Shown here: piece by piece, positions 21,326 through 31,029 of the stretch
Layout of the letters: each line of letters opens with the position of its first letter
How positions within the stretch are numbered: the stretch's first letter is position 1
Origin: Oscillospiraceae bacterium
GTDB lineage: Bacteria > Bacillota > Clostridia > Oscillospirales > Acutalibacteraceae
Direction of reading: 5' to 3'
Assembly (NCBI GenBank): GCA_022763825.1
Contig: JALEQX010000041.1
Coordinates: 1 to 59,395, forward strand
DNA: 59,395 nt
Position numbers and translations under genes: made by a program
The notes under the pieces: model-generated
Told to the model about the DNA's origin: nothing
The model's database searches: none
The model's input: the letters and a program-made list of their open reading frames with translations, nothing else

Positions 21326-21402
21326 TGGTGAGGATGAGTGGGCTCGAACCACCGACCTCTTGCATGTCAAGCAAGCACTCTAACCAACTGAGCTACACCC
21401 TC
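21326..21402 (-). tRNA. tRNA-Val (GAC anticodon)
   Basis: A complete cloverleaf: acceptor GAGGGTG with CATCCTC, D arm GCTC-AGTTGGTTA-GAGT, anticodon stem CTTGC/GCAAG with loop TTGACAT (anticodon GAC), T arm GGTGG-TTCGAGC-CCACT, discriminator A and encoded CCA. A minus-strand promoter-like TTTACA-17-TATAAT lies shortly upstream. Confidence 0.95.
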
Positions 21403-21487
21403 AAAACGAAAGTGATTATATCATAATATTATCAATATGTAAATAGCTTAACCGAAAATTTTTTATTTTTCACAAAAAATTTTGGGC

Positions 21488-21516
21488 TTTACATAATCGT
21501 TTCTTGTATATATAAT
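21488..21516 (+). promoter_or_regulatory. Sigma-A promoter of the GH3-GH2 genes
   Basis: TTTACA (21488-21493), a 17-base spacer, and TATAAT (21511-21516), 33 bases before the GH3 start codon. No obvious operator or catabolite-repression site was seen. Confidence 0.8.
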
Positions 21517-21548
21517 AGAAAAGAATAAAAAGTTAAGACGGTGATATT

Positions 21549-23975
21549 ATGGATTTAAAAAAGAAAATAGATAACGTCGTAACAAAGACCGCGGCGGTTG
21601 TCGCAAATTCGCTCTCGCAGGACGAGACAAAACGCGAAACCGACGGGGGCGATGTTGACGCGGATGTTTCCGCCTTGTTTCGTTCGGCGGCGGCTGAGGG
21701 CGCGGTGCTTCTTGAAAACAACGGCGTTCTGCCTTTAAAAGAAAACAGCAGAGTCGCACTGTTCGGCATAACGTCGTATCAGACGCATTTCGTCGGCTAT
21801 GGCTCGGGCGGAGACGTAAATAAGCCTTATGCCGTGAGCATTGCGGACGGTATCAGAAACTGCGGAAGGCTTACGCTCGACGAGAATATAGCTTCGTTTT
21901 ATAATGATTACAATGAAAAAAATCCGATAAATCACGGATTCTGGGCGCACTGGCCGTTCTATTATCCCGAGGCTGAGCTGGATATCGACTTCGTTCGGCG
22001 TTCGTCGTTCAATAACGATACCGCGGTTGTCACGATAGGCAGAAGCGCGGGCGAGGACAGGGACTGTAAGAACGATAAGGGAAGCTGGCTTCTTGCCGAC
22101 GACGAGGCGGATATGCTCGACAAGGTAACGGCTAAGTACGATGACGTCGTTGTTCTGCTCAATATCGGCGGAATATTCGATTTAAGCTGGCTCAGAAGAT
22201 ATAAAAGCAAAATCGGCGCGGTTCTTATAATCTGGCAGGGCGGAATGGAGTCGGGAAACGCCGCCGCGGATATTCTGTGCGGAAAAGTCTGCCCGAGCGG
22301 AAAACTTACGGACACGATTGCAAATTCAATCGACGACTATCCGTCAAGCAAAAATTTCGGAGATAAGGATTATACATTCTATAAAGAGGATATCTACGTC
22401 GGTTACAGATATTTCGAAACGTTTGCAAAGAATAAGGTCGTATACCCGTTCGGTTACGGTTTAAGCTATACGACGTTCGATATTAAAAAGACAGGCGCAA
22501 AAAAGACGGATTCGGGATTTGAATTTAAAATAAAGGTTACGAATACCGGCAGATATACGGGCAGACAGACCGTAGGAATTTATCTTGAAAAGCCGTGCGA
22601 ACCGCTCGGCGAACCCGCGCTTGTGTTAACAGCTTTCAAAAAAACGGGAGATTTAAAGCCCGGCGAAAGCGAAACTGTTACTCTGATCTCGGACGATTAC
22701 GCGCTGTGTTCGTATGACGACGAGGGCGTTACGGGTTATAAGAACAGCTATGTTATTAACAAGGGCGAATTCGCTTTTTATATGGGTGAAAACGTAAGAG
22801 ACGTTAAGAAAATTCTTACATATTATAACGAAAATACCGTTCTTTATGATAAAAAAGAGCAGGTATGCGCTCCGAAAAAAGAATTCGATATAATGACCGC
22901 GAAAAAACTCGGGGATTCTACGGTTGTTTCGTATAAAAAAGCAGTTGTAAATTCAACGGATTTACGACAGAGAATCATATCCGCGCGCCCCGAATCAATA
23001 CCGCAGACGGGTGATAGGGGATATAAATTATCGTTCGTTAAGAGCGGAAAATGCACAATGCGCGAGTTTATCGCCCAGCTTGACAACGACGAATTAGAGG
23101 CGATATCGAGGGGCGACTACACAATGAACAGTCCTCTCGGCGCAAAGGGTAACGCGGGCGTTTTCGGCGGAGTTCTCCAATCGCTGAGAGACAAGGGCGT
23201 AATGCCTGTCACGACAACGGACGGACCGTCCGGTATCAGACTTTCCGCGCAGTGCTCGCTTCTGCCGTGCGGTACGCTTCTTGCGTGTACGTTTAACCCC
23301 GACACGGTCGAGAAGGTATATTCCGCCGTCGCAAAAGAGATGAAAAACCGCGGTTCGGACGTTCTTTTAGCTCCCGGAATGAACATTCACAGAAACCCGC
23401 TGTGCGGACGTAATTTCGAATATTACAGTGAGGATCCGCTTGTCGCGGGCAAAATCGCCGCCGCCGCTGTCAGAGGTATACAGTCAGAGGGCGCAAGCGC
23501 GTGTCCGAAGCATTTCGCATGCAACAATCAGGAGTTCAGACGTAACATGAACGACTCCGTAGTAAGCGAAAGAGCGTTGAGAGAAATATATTTAAAGGGC
23601 TTTGAAATCTGCGTAAAAGAGGGCGAGCCTAAAAATATCATGACCTCATATAATAAGATAAATTCCGTATACAGTCATTATAATTACGATTTATGTACTA
23701 CCGTTCTGCGTTCGGAATGGGGATATAAGGGCAACGTCATGACCGACTGGTGGATGAAAAAGGGTAAAAGTCCCGAATTTAAAAACATGAGCGATCAGGC
23801 GTACAGAGTTACGGCACAGATCGACGTTCTCATGCCCGGCGGATCGAGAGGACAGAACAGAACGCCCGACGGCACAATGCTGAAGTCTCTTAAAAAGAAA
23901 GACGGCATAACCTTGGGCGAGATGCAGAGAACCGCCGAAAACGTATTAAATCTGATACTTGATATCAAATACTGA
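21549..23975 (+). CDS. GH3 beta-glycosidase with inverted domain order
   Basis: 808 residues, no signal peptide, so cytoplasmic. The usual GH3 C-domain comes first (about 40-290, with the GRSAGEDRD loop carrying the likely acid/base Glu), then a fibronectin III-like domain (about 315-400), then the GH3 TIM-barrel domain (about 510-805). In the latter are TTDGPSGIR, LLAPGMNIHRNPLCGRNFEY, KHFACNNQE and the nucleophile Asp733 in VMTDWW. The C-to-N order is known from Ruminococcus/Butyrivibrio beta-glucosidases. Likely releases glucose or xylose from beta-linked oligosaccharides. Paired with the GH2 gene 26 bases downstream. Confidence 0.93.
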   Translation: MDLKKKIDNVVTKTAAVVANSLSQDETKRETDGGDVDADVSALFRSAAAEGAVLLENNGVLPLKENSRVALFGITSYQTHFVGYGSGGDVNKPYAVSIADGIRNCGRLTLDENIASFYNDYNEKNPINHGFWAHWPFYYPEAELDIDFVRRSSFNNDTAVVTIGRSAGEDRDCKNDKGSWLLADDEADMLDKVTAKYDDVVVLLNIGGIFDLSWLRRYKSKIGAVLIIWQGGMESGNAAADILCGKVCPSGKLTDTIANSIDDYPSSKNFGDKDYTFYKEDIYVGYRYFETFAKNKVVYPFGYGLSYTTFDIKKTGAKKTDSGFEFKIKVTNTGRYTGRQTVGIYLEKPCEPLGEPALVLTAFKKTGDLKPGESETVTLISDDYALCSYDDEGVTGYKNSYVINKGEFAFYMGENVRDVKKILTYYNENTVLYDKKEQVCAPKKEFDIMTAKKLGDSTVVSYKKAVVNSTDLRQRIISARPESIPQTGDRGYKLSFVKSGKCTMREFIAQLDNDELEAISRGDYTMNSPLGAKGNAGVFGGVLQSLRDKGVMPVTTTDGPSGIRLSAQCSLLPCGTLLACTFNPDTVEKVYSAVAKEMKNRGSDVLLAPGMNIHRNPLCGRNFEYYSEDPLVAGKIAAAAVRGIQSEGASACPKHFACNNQEFRRNMNDSVVSERALREIYLKGFEICVKEGEPKNIMTSYNKINSVYSHYNYDLCTTVLRSEWGYKGNVMTDWWMKKGKSPEFKNMSDQAYRVTAQIDVLMPGGSRGQNRTPDGTMLKSLKKKDGITLGEMQRTAENVLNLILDIKY

Positions 23976-24001
23976 TGAATAATGACGAAAGGCTGAAATA
24001 A

Positions 24002-26971
24002 ATGACAGGATATTATCACACGGACTTAAATACGCTCCATGTCGGATGCGAAAAACCAAGGGCGTATTTTGTCCCGTTTGCAGATTCCGACGACCGTTCA
24101 AAGCGTGAAAACTCCTCGTTCTTTACGCTTCTTAACGGCGAGTGGGATTTTAAATTTTACGAAAATGTATACGAGCTTGACGTTTTGGGCGGAATATTTC
24201 CCTCGGGCGAAAAGTGCAATGACAAAATGACGGTTCCGTTTAACTGGCAGTTAAAGCTCGGCAGGGGATACGACGCGCCGAATTATATAAATCAGGATTA
24301 TCCGTACCCCGTCGACCCTCCACACCTGCCCGACGTCGACCCGTGCGGACTGTACAGGCGTACTTTTGAATTTAAAAAGCAAAGCAATAAAAAATACTAT
24401 ATAAATTTCGAGGGCGTCAGTTCGTGCTTTTATCTGTGGATTAATTCGAATTTCGTCGGCTACTCCGAGGTCAGCCACTGCACGAGCGAATTCGACATAA
24501 CGAAATATTTATCCGACGGCGAAAATACAATCGAAGCTCTCGTCGTTAAGCACTGTACGGGTTCGTATCTTGAGGATCAGGACTTTTTCAGACTTTCCGG
24601 TATATTCAGAGACGTATATATTCTCACGCGCGACGAAAATCATATAAAGGACGTTCAGATTATACATACCCTTGACGACGGATTAAATAATGCGGAAATT
24701 GAAATGTCGGTTATTTCCGACGGTATCGTAAAGCCTTTTTACACGCTTTATTCACCCGACGGAAAAGAGATTTGCTCGGGAATCGTATGCAAAAAAACGT
24801 CGTTCGAGGTAAATAACGCTGTCCTCTGGACTCCCGAAACGCCCGCGTTATACACGCTTAAAATAAAGTGCGGGGACGAGAATATTTATTTTAAGCTCGG
24901 AATGAGAAAATTCGAAATAAAGAATTCCGTCGTTCTTTTAAACGGCGTTAAATTTAAATGCAGAGGCATAAACAGGCACGACTCAGACCCCGAAACCGGT
25001 TATGCGGTAAGCGTCGAGAGCATGAAGCGCGACCTGCGCTTATTAAAACAGGCAAGCGTTAACATGATAAGAACGTCGCACTACCCGAACGATCCGAGAT
25101 TTCTTGAAATGTGCGACGAGCAGGGCTTTGCCGTCGTTGACGAGGCCGACCTCGAAACGCACGGTATGGGATATAACTACGGCGACTGGTACTGGGACTA
25201 CTGGGCGCACTGCTCGGACGTTCCCGAATGGCGTGACGCATATCTCGACAGAGCCGAAAGACTTTTCGAAAGAGATAAGAACCATTCGTGCGTTCTGCTG
25301 TGGTCACTCGGAAACGAATCCGGCTGCGGAGAAAATCACCGCGCCATGGCTCGGTTTATAAGAAGCCGGGATAAGCGTGCGCTGATTCACTATGAGAACG
25401 CGCATCTTGAATACGCCGAAAGACTCGGCAAGGATTTTTCGGATATTTCCGACGTCGAAAGCCGTATGTATGCGCCGATATCTTACCTCGAAAAATATCT
25501 TGAAAACGACGAATACAAAAAGCCGTTTTTCTACTGCGAATATGTCTGTTCAATGAGTACGGGCGATGTGTACAGACACTGGGACGGCGTCGAGGACAAT
25601 GATAAATATTTCGGCGGATGTATATGGGAGCTTACCGACCACGCCGTAAATATCGGAACAAAAGAGGAGCCCAAATACCGTTACGGCGGAGATTTCGGCG
25701 ACGACCCGAACGACAATTATTCCTGTGCGGACGGACTCGTTTTCCCCGACAGAAGACTGCGCCCCGGATATTACGATATGAAAAAGGTGTATAAACCTTT
25801 TTACGCTTATTTTAAAGACGGCAAGCTTGAAATAAAGAACAGACGGTTCTATACAGACCTTTCCGAATTCTATATTAAATACGAATTTGAGCTTGACGGC
25901 GAGATTATTTCGTCAGCGGTCTTAAACGATACGGTTATAGCTCCCGGCGAAACAAAAATATATGATATAGATACTCCGTCTGCCGAAACGGGACTTCTTA
26001 CGTTAAACGTATATCTTGCGCTTAAAAATGACTGCGAATGGGCAGAGAAAGACTATGTTATCGGCGACGAGCAGATTGTAATTTCCGATATTAAAAAGGA
26101 ATTAAAGAGCGGGGAGGACAAAATCGAAGCGTCCGTATTCAGGACGAAAATATTTGTCCGCTGTAAAAAATTCGCGTGCAGGGTAAGCCGAATAACGGGA
26201 CTTATAGAGGATATATCAGACGAGAACGGCGGTTATCTTGTAAAGCCCGTTGATTTCGGTATATGGAGGTGCTGTAATTACAATTCGAGAGGTTTTGACG
26301 AAACGTGGAACCGTGCGAGATTCGACAGATGTATTCATCACGCATACTCCGTCGAGCTTACCGAAAACACGGGAACGAGAGCCGTTGTAAACGTTAAGAT
26401 GTCGTTTTGCGCCGCAGCAATGCCCCCTGCGGTCAAAGCCGATATAAATTATATTTTCACGTCCGAGGGCGTCGACGTCGAATGTAATGCCGTTGTCGGC
26501 GAGAGAGTACCCAATCTGCCGAGATTCGGACTCGAATTATCATTGGACAAAGAATTCGAAAATATCGAGTATCTCGGATTCGGTCCTTATGAGTCGTACG
26601 CGGACAGATTCAAGGCGTGCCGTATTTCAAAATTCAAAACGACCGTCGGCGATAATTTCGTTCACTACATAAAACCGCAGGAGTGTTCGGCGCATTATAA
26701 AACGCGTTATGCCTCAATTACGGACGAAAACGGCAGGGGACTTGAATTTTACGACATGAATTCGGACGGATTCTCGTTTAACGCGAAGCACTATTCCGAC
26801 AGACAGCTTCACGACGTAAAGCACGACGACGAACTCGAAAAGCTTAATGAGACGATAGTTTCGCTCGATTATAAAATGGATTCGTCATCGAATAACGACG
26901 AGGGCAGAGAAGCGTTCAGACATTTTACGGAAAAAGAATTTTCGTTTAAATACAGAATCAAAATAAAATAA
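24002..26971 (+). CDS. Beta-galactosidase, GH2 LacZ type
   Basis: 989 residues with the five-domain LacZ layout: jelly-roll sugar-binding domain, immunoglobulin-like domain, TIM barrel, second Ig-like domain, and the large C-terminal super-sandwich. Barrel motifs include GINRHDSDPETG, MIRTSHYPNDPRF, the acid/base Glu439 in LWSLGNESG and the nucleophile Glu513 in FFYCEYV. No signal peptide, so it acts on imported lactose or galactosides. Probably co-transcribed with GH3 as a cytoplasmic oligosaccharide-degrading pair. Confidence 0.95.
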   Translation: MTGYYHTDLNTLHVGCEKPRAYFVPFADSDDRSKRENSSFFTLLNGEWDFKFYENVYELDVLGGIFPSGEKCNDKMTVPFNWQLKLGRGYDAPNYINQDYPYPVDPPHLPDVDPCGLYRRTFEFKKQSNKKYYINFEGVSSCFYLWINSNFVGYSEVSHCTSEFDITKYLSDGENTIEALVVKHCTGSYLEDQDFFRLSGIFRDVYILTRDENHIKDVQIIHTLDDGLNNAEIEMSVISDGIVKPFYTLYSPDGKEICSGIVCKKTSFEVNNAVLWTPETPALYTLKIKCGDENIYFKLGMRKFEIKNSVVLLNGVKFKCRGINRHDSDPETGYAVSVESMKRDLRLLKQASVNMIRTSHYPNDPRFLEMCDEQGFAVVDEADLETHGMGYNYGDWYWDYWAHCSDVPEWRDAYLDRAERLFERDKNHSCVLLWSLGNESGCGENHRAMARFIRSRDKRALIHYENAHLEYAERLGKDFSDISDVESRMYAPISYLEKYLENDEYKKPFFYCEYVCSMSTGDVYRHWDGVEDNDKYFGGCIWELTDHAVNIGTKEEPKYRYGGDFGDDPNDNYSCADGLVFPDRRLRPGYYDMKKVYKPFYAYFKDGKLEIKNRRFYTDLSEFYIKYEFELDGEIISSAVLNDTVIAPGETKIYDIDTPSAETGLLTLNVYLALKNDCEWAEKDYVIGDEQIVISDIKKELKSGEDKIEASVFRTKIFVRCKKFACRVSRITGLIEDISDENGGYLVKPVDFGIWRCCNYNSRGFDETWNRARFDRCIHHAYSVELTENTGTRAVVNVKMSFCAAAMPPAVKADINYIFTSEGVDVECNAVVGERVPNLPRFGLELSLDKEFENIEYLGFGPYESYADRFKACRISKFKTTVGDNFVHYIKPQECSAHYKTRYASITDENGRGLEFYDMNSDGFSFNAKHYSDRQLHDVKHDDELEKLNETIVSLDYKMDSSSNNDEGREAFRHFTEKEFSFKYRIKIK

Positions 26972-26980
26972 GTTAAAGAT

Positions 26981-27007
26981 ATCCCCCGAAGAAGCTCTCC
27001 GGGGGAT
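26981..27007. terminator. Bidirectional terminator
   Basis: ATCCCCCG/CGGGGGAT stem with A/T-rich flanks between the convergent GH2 gene and the four-gene cluster. Confidence 0.85.
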
Positions 27008-27013
27008 AAAAAT

Positions 27014-27550
27014 TTAAATTTTGAATATCGAATGAAATTTTTTCTGCCAGCGGTTTAAGTAAATCGATACAAGGCGTGAAATTACCATGTCGTAGAGAAT
27101 GAACATGACGTTGCCCATTGCGAGCAGGGCGGGGATCGCCCACTTGCCGAAACGCTCCATTCCCTCAATCGGGATCGAGAAAACGTATACTATTATAATA
27201 TATGAAATACATACGCTTACGTTGAATACGAGGAATTTGCATATCCATTCCCACACTCTCGGCAGTTTGCTTTCGAGCACGGGTTTTAATATCGGGTAAA
27301 ATCCGAAAAATCCGACGTACATCATTGCCGCTTCCTTGTCAGGCAGTATAAACAGCGATAACAGACTCACCGAGACGTACGCGCCGAACGCCCATTTTTT
27401 GTTAAGCTCGAGAACCATTATTATAAGCAGTGTTCCCGCGATTTCGGGCGAGGCGTATGTCAGAAACGGGAAGACTGCCGTCAGGAGCATAAAAACGAGC
27501 GACAGTGACGCCGTTATACCGCCGAGGGCGGTTTTTGCGCTTTTTTTCAT
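27014..27550 (-). CDS. Five-helix membrane protein, last gene of the J-like/DUF5685 cluster
   Basis: 178 residues with about five hydrophobic helices and short loops, and a basic end (NRWQKKFHSIFKI). The arrangement vaguely recalls ECF-transporter S-components, but no diagnostic motif is seen, so the function is unknown. It lies 10 bases downstream of the J-domain-like gene and is the terminal gene of a compact four-gene operon. ATG with AGGAGAAAAAG upstream. Confidence 0.75.
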   Translation of the reverse strand: MKKSAKTALGGITASLSLVFMLLTAVFPFLTYASPEIAGTLLIIMVLELNKKWAFGAYVSVSLLSLFILPDKEAAMMYVGFFGFYPILKPVLESKLPRVWEWICKFLVFNVSVCISYIIIVYVFSIPIEGMERFGKWAIPALLAMGNVMFILYDMVISRLVSIYLNRWQKKFHSIFKI

Positions 27551-27560
27551 CTTTTTCTCC

Positions 27561-28130
27561 TCAACAGCACGGTATCAAATCTCCGCCGCACGATTCGCAC
27601 AGGCAGTCGGCGCACAGCAGTCCCGAGCAGACGTCGCAGAATCCGCATCCGCCGGATTTTGACTCGTCGGATGTCGTTCTGTATCCGCCCGAACGTGCCG
27701 ATTTCATGTTGTTGTAAGCCGAAGCGTATTCGCCGTTGTTCGGGTCGAGTCTTACGGCGTTTTCAAAGCAGTTGAACGCCTCGTTGAGCCAGCCCTTTCT
27801 CTGATTTACGACTCCGCTTAAATAAAACCATTCCGCGTTTTTCATTGAGTCGGGCGTTTCGTCGAGCAGTCTCTGCGCTTCGTTGTAATTGCCGTCGTCG
27901 ATAAGATTTCTGATGTCCGTAAACGCCGAGTAATTGTACGTATAATCGCCGTTCTGATTACCCGTCGTATTCTGTGCGGACGCCGAATTTATAACCTCGT
28001 CGTACGCCAGGTCGAGCTTTTTCATCATATCGGGGTCGTTTGCGTAAAGTCTCGCCTTGTCCCTGTATGCGGTTCTGATTTGTTCGTATGTCGCGTTTCT
28101 CTGAATGCCGAGTATTTCGTATGAGTCCAT
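27561..28130 (-). CDS. J-domain-like protein lacking HPD, with TPR and Cys-rich tail
   Basis: 189 residues. Residues 1-50 (DSYEILGIQRNATYEQIRTAYRD and a final LDLAYDEV helix) clearly follow the DnaJ J-domain pattern. The loop between helices II and III is shortened, and the His-Pro-Asp motif needed to stimulate DnaK is replaced by ANDPD. Residues about 75-145 form one or two TPR-like helical pairs. The last 30 residues hold nine Cys in CxxC-like spacing (GGCGFCDVCSG at its start), suggesting metal binding. Directly abuts DUF5685 upstream. Probably an adaptor rather than a classical co-chaperone. Confidence 0.85.
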   Translation of the reverse strand: MDSYEILGIQRNATYEQIRTAYRDKARLYANDPDMMKKLDLAYDEVINSASAQNTTGNQNGDYTYNYSAFTDIRNLIDDGNYNEAQRLLDETPDSMKNAEWFYLSGVVNQRKGWLNEAFNCFENAVRLDPNNGEYASAYNNMKSARSGGYRTTSDESKSGGCGFCDVCSGLLCADCLCESCGGDLIPCC

Positions 28131-28967
28131 TTATTTTTCTCCCGATACAATTTTTTGAGTCTGAATATACAGTCCGTCGTTTATTATGTTGTCTATTATG
28201 TTTTTAAATTTATAAATTTTAATGTGCGAAACCGCTTCCGACAGTTGACCCGCAGTCATGAAAAGTTCGTTTTGAATACTGTCATTGTCCGTTATACCGC
28301 ATTTTACAAACGGGTTGAAATTGCTCGATTTTTTATCCTTTTCGATATCGTCCGCCGCGTCGGTAAGGTATATCCACCTGCCCGTAAGATATCCGACTCT
28401 GTACGTCTCGTTTTTCATGTCGCTGATATTTGCGCCTAATGTAAAAAGCTCGCCTAACATTCTGCCCGTGGGGTCGGCGGCGGAGTCGAGCGTTATTTTA
28501 TCGTTTTTCTCCGTTTCAAATTGAGAATCCATATAATTTATAATTATTTCGGCGGCGTCGGGCGCGTGCTTTTTCGCCCGAATGTACGACGGAGTTAATA
28601 TTAATAATAATATTCTGAACAAAATCGCTTTAAAAAAACTTGAATCGTGTATGTTGTCGCGTATTTTATGATAGGTTAAAAGCACCGAAACATCCGCGCA
28701 AAACGCCGTGTCGGGCGTGATGTCCTTAAACCGACGGCATTTTTTTGCGGGATTAAACGGACAGCGCATTTTAACGAACGGTGAACATTCTTGTCGTAAT
28801 GCGGACAGGGCTATGAGCATAAACGTTACGTCGTAGCTTAAAAACATGCGTCCGATAAGTCCGCACCGCTTGCCTATCGCACGGCAAAGCGTGCAGTACA
28901 CGCCCTTGTAAATTTCATCGTCGCGGACCTTCAGCTCCGGACGGTTGGTTTTTATATATCCGAACAT
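28131..28967 (-). CDS. DUF5685 family protein
   Basis: 278 residues, all-helical by appearance, with no signal peptide. N-terminal Cys motif YCTLCRAIGKRC (25, 28, 35) and further Cys at 69, 77 and 90 suggest a bound metal. Two Asp motifs, DNIHD (104-108) and DAADD (203-207) followed by IEKD, are about 100 residues apart. This is the spacing and DxxxD form of head-to-head isoprenoid synthases such as squalene synthase. The resemblance is my inference; the family itself is uncharacterised. The stop abuts the J-like gene start, and its start overlaps the FMN reductase by 16 bases. Confidence 0.82.
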   Translation of the reverse strand: MFGYIKTNRPELKVRDDEIYKGVYCTLCRAIGKRCGLIGRMFLSYDVTFMLIALSALRQECSPFVKMRCPFNPAKKCRRFKDITPDTAFCADVSVLLTYHKIRDNIHDSSFFKAILFRILLLILTPSYIRAKKHAPDAAEIIINYMDSQFETEKNDKITLDSAADPTGRMLGELFTLGANISDMKNETYRVGYLTGRWIYLTDAADDIEKDKKSSNFNPFVKCGITDNDSIQNELFMTAGQLSEAVSHIKIYKFKNIIDNIINDGLYIQTQKIVSGEK

Positions 28968-29500
28968 ATTTCTTCTCCGCCGAAAAATTTATAAGAGAGC
29001 GTTTCGGCTTTTTTTAAATCGCTGTCTCCTGCGCCGTTTTTATCCGTGAATGGGACGTTTAATTCGCCCGAAAATGAAAATCCCAGCTCTTTAAACGCGA
29101 GCGACATCTGTTTTCTTATAATATCAAACGAATACTTCCCGCTCTGCGCGCATGTTACTATAAGAAACGCGCGTTTGTGTTCGTTTATTTTTGTGCTTGA
29201 TCGTTCATACAACGGCTGAAGTCTGTCAAGAAACGCTTTCATCGGCGCGGGAACCGAATAATTATATACAGGCGTTGCGACGATAAGAAAATCCGAATTT
29301 TCAATATCGTTCAATACCGAATCCATGTCCGAGTTGACGCATTTGTAATCCGTTCTGCACTTTTCGCATGCGGTGCAGGGCGCGGGGGACAGGGCGTAAA
29401 TATCAATTAAATTTATATCGTCTCTGTTTTTGACAAATTGGGACAGAACCTCGGCGGTGTATCCGTTTTTCCTCGGTGAACAAAACAGTACCGTCGTCAT
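28952..29500 (-). CDS. NADPH-dependent FMN reductase / flavodoxin-fold protein
   Basis: 182 residues with the flavodoxin-like fold: SPRKNGYTAEVLSQF for FMN phosphate binding, an iron-sulfur-flavoprotein-like ACTACEKC-type cluster (PCTACEKCRTDYKC, four Cys around 42-53), and VATPVYNYSVPAPMKAFLDR for the flavin ring. It is first gene of the cluster and overlaps DUF5685, so the two are translationally coupled. Likely supplies electrons; acceptor unknown. The ribosome site is a weak GGGGCGG. Confidence 0.88.
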   Translation of the reverse strand: MTTVLFCSPRKNGYTAEVLSQFVKNRDDINLIDIYALSPAPCTACEKCRTDYKCVNSDMDSVLNDIENSDFLIVATPVYNYSVPAPMKAFLDRLQPLYERSSTKINEHKRAFLIVTCAQSGKYSFDIIRKQMSLAFKELGFSFSGELNVPFTDKNGAGDSDLKKAETLSYKFFGGEEICSDI

Positions 29501-29676
29501 ATAACCGCCCCTTTCAGAGAATATATTATACTATTATCGTCAAAGTGTCAATGAATCTTAATGTATAATTAATAAAAGATGACGGTTTTGTAATATAATA
29601 TTCCTTGACTGTTAAAAAAATATGTAGTATTCTAAAATTGTCAAATAAAAGAAATATTAAAGGACGGTTGAAATAT

Positions 29677-31029
29677 ATGGACAGAAAAATCATAGTTGCC
29701 GGAGCGGGTCACGGCGGAATAGTCGCGGCATACTATCTTGCGCTTGAGGGCTACGACGTTACCGTTTACGAAAAAGGAAAAAAGGGAAAGCTCGGTTTAA
29801 AACAGACCGACTCTGTTCATTTAGACGGATTTGAGCTTTCGGGAATCCCCGTACCGGAGGATTACAAGGTTGTCAGAACTCCCATTACGTTCTGCGTACC
29901 CGGTACGGATATAGAGCCGATAAGCCAGGTTCAGTCGGACGATTCATACACTGTCGAAATCGACAGAAACGCTTTGTATAAGCATCTTATCACTCTCGCA
30001 GAGGACGCGGGAGCGAAATTTGTATATAACTGCGAGATTGTCAAGCCTCTGATTCTCGGCGGAAGAGTCGTCGGAATCAGTACAAGCAAGGGCGATGTAT
30101 ACGCCGATATGGTAATAGACGCATGCGGACTTTATTCTCCGATAAGAATGAATCTGCCCGATTTTATGAACATAACGAAAATGCCCGGAGCTTACGAGGT
30201 TTTGCATACATACAGGGCGTATTTCAACCGTCTGAAATCGGCAAAGGAGCCTGAATTTAAATATGAGGTATCGCTTATTCCGGGAGAGAACTGCGGTATT
30301 ATGTGGGTTATAACACATGATAAGACGGTTGACGTGTTCCTCGGGTTCTTTAACGAAATTGACGAGCAGAGGATTGCGGACGGTCTTGAGGTCTTGAGAA
30401 AAGACAATCCCCATATGGGACAGCGGTTATTAAAGGGCGGTGATATTGTCGATATTCCCGTTCGGCAGCCTCTTGCGATTATGGTCGCAGACGGCTACGC
30501 CGCAGTCGGCGACAGCGCGTTCATGACAATTCCCGTAAAGGGTTCGGGCATAGGCTATTCAATGAGAGCGGGCAAGCTTCTTGCCGACTGCATAGCTTCA
30601 GACCCCGACGGTATTTACGATAAGGAAACGCTTTGGGAGTATCAGTCGAAATTCTTTGAGGAAATAGGCTTCGGCGTATGCATGCTTGCCGTGGTAAAGG
30701 GGCTTTTCCCGATGCTTACGATGGATGATCTCGAATACGCACTGGGCGGTAAGATAATTTCGTCGGAGGATTTCTCCATGTTCGGAAGCGAGGCGGGACT
30801 CGGCAAGATAATAACCTCGCTCAAAGCGTCCGTTATTATGGACAAGGCAAAGAAAATAGTCGGATTCCCCGATTTGAGAAGACTGTTTTCGGCAATTGCC
30901 AAAAACGTTGCAAAAATGAAGGTTATAGAGAGCAGATATAAGGATGTTTATACCCCCGAGAACGCCGACAAATGGTCAAAGCTTTATAATTCTTTCTTTG
31001 AAAATATGAACGAAAGAGGGCATGAATAA
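29677..31029 (+). CDS. FAD-dependent oxidoreductase (geranylgeranyl-reductase/FixC-like)
   Basis: 450 residues. N-terminal Rossmann motif VAGAGHGGIVAAYYLALEGYDVTVYEK, a GDSAFMTIP-type second FAD motif (about residue 275), and overall layout of flavin monooxygenase/geranylgeranyl reductase families. Substrate unknown. The ATG at 29677 is chosen over an upstream start at 29605 because AAAGGACGG lies 7 bases before it. Its stop codon overlaps the start of the ABC ATPase by one base, so the oxidoreductase and ABC transporter belong to one operon. Confidence 0.85.
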   Translation: MDRKIIVAGAGHGGIVAAYYLALEGYDVTVYEKGKKGKLGLKQTDSVHLDGFELSGIPVPEDYKVVRTPITFCVPGTDIEPISQVQSDDSYTVEIDRNALYKHLITLAEDAGAKFVYNCEIVKPLILGGRVVGISTSKGDVYADMVIDACGLYSPIRMNLPDFMNITKMPGAYEVLHTYRAYFNRLKSAKEPEFKYEVSLIPGENCGIMWVITHDKTVDVFLGFFNEIDEQRIADGLEVLRKDNPHMGQRLLKGGDIVDIPVRQPLAIMVADGYAAVGDSAFMTIPVKGSGIGYSMRAGKLLADCIASDPDGIYDKETLWEYQSKFFEEIGFGVCMLAVVKGLFPMLTMDDLEYALGGKIISSEDFSMFGSEAGLGKIITSLKASVIMDKAKKIVGFPDLRRLFSAIAKNVAKMKVIESRYKDVYTPENADKWSKLYNSFFENMNERGHE

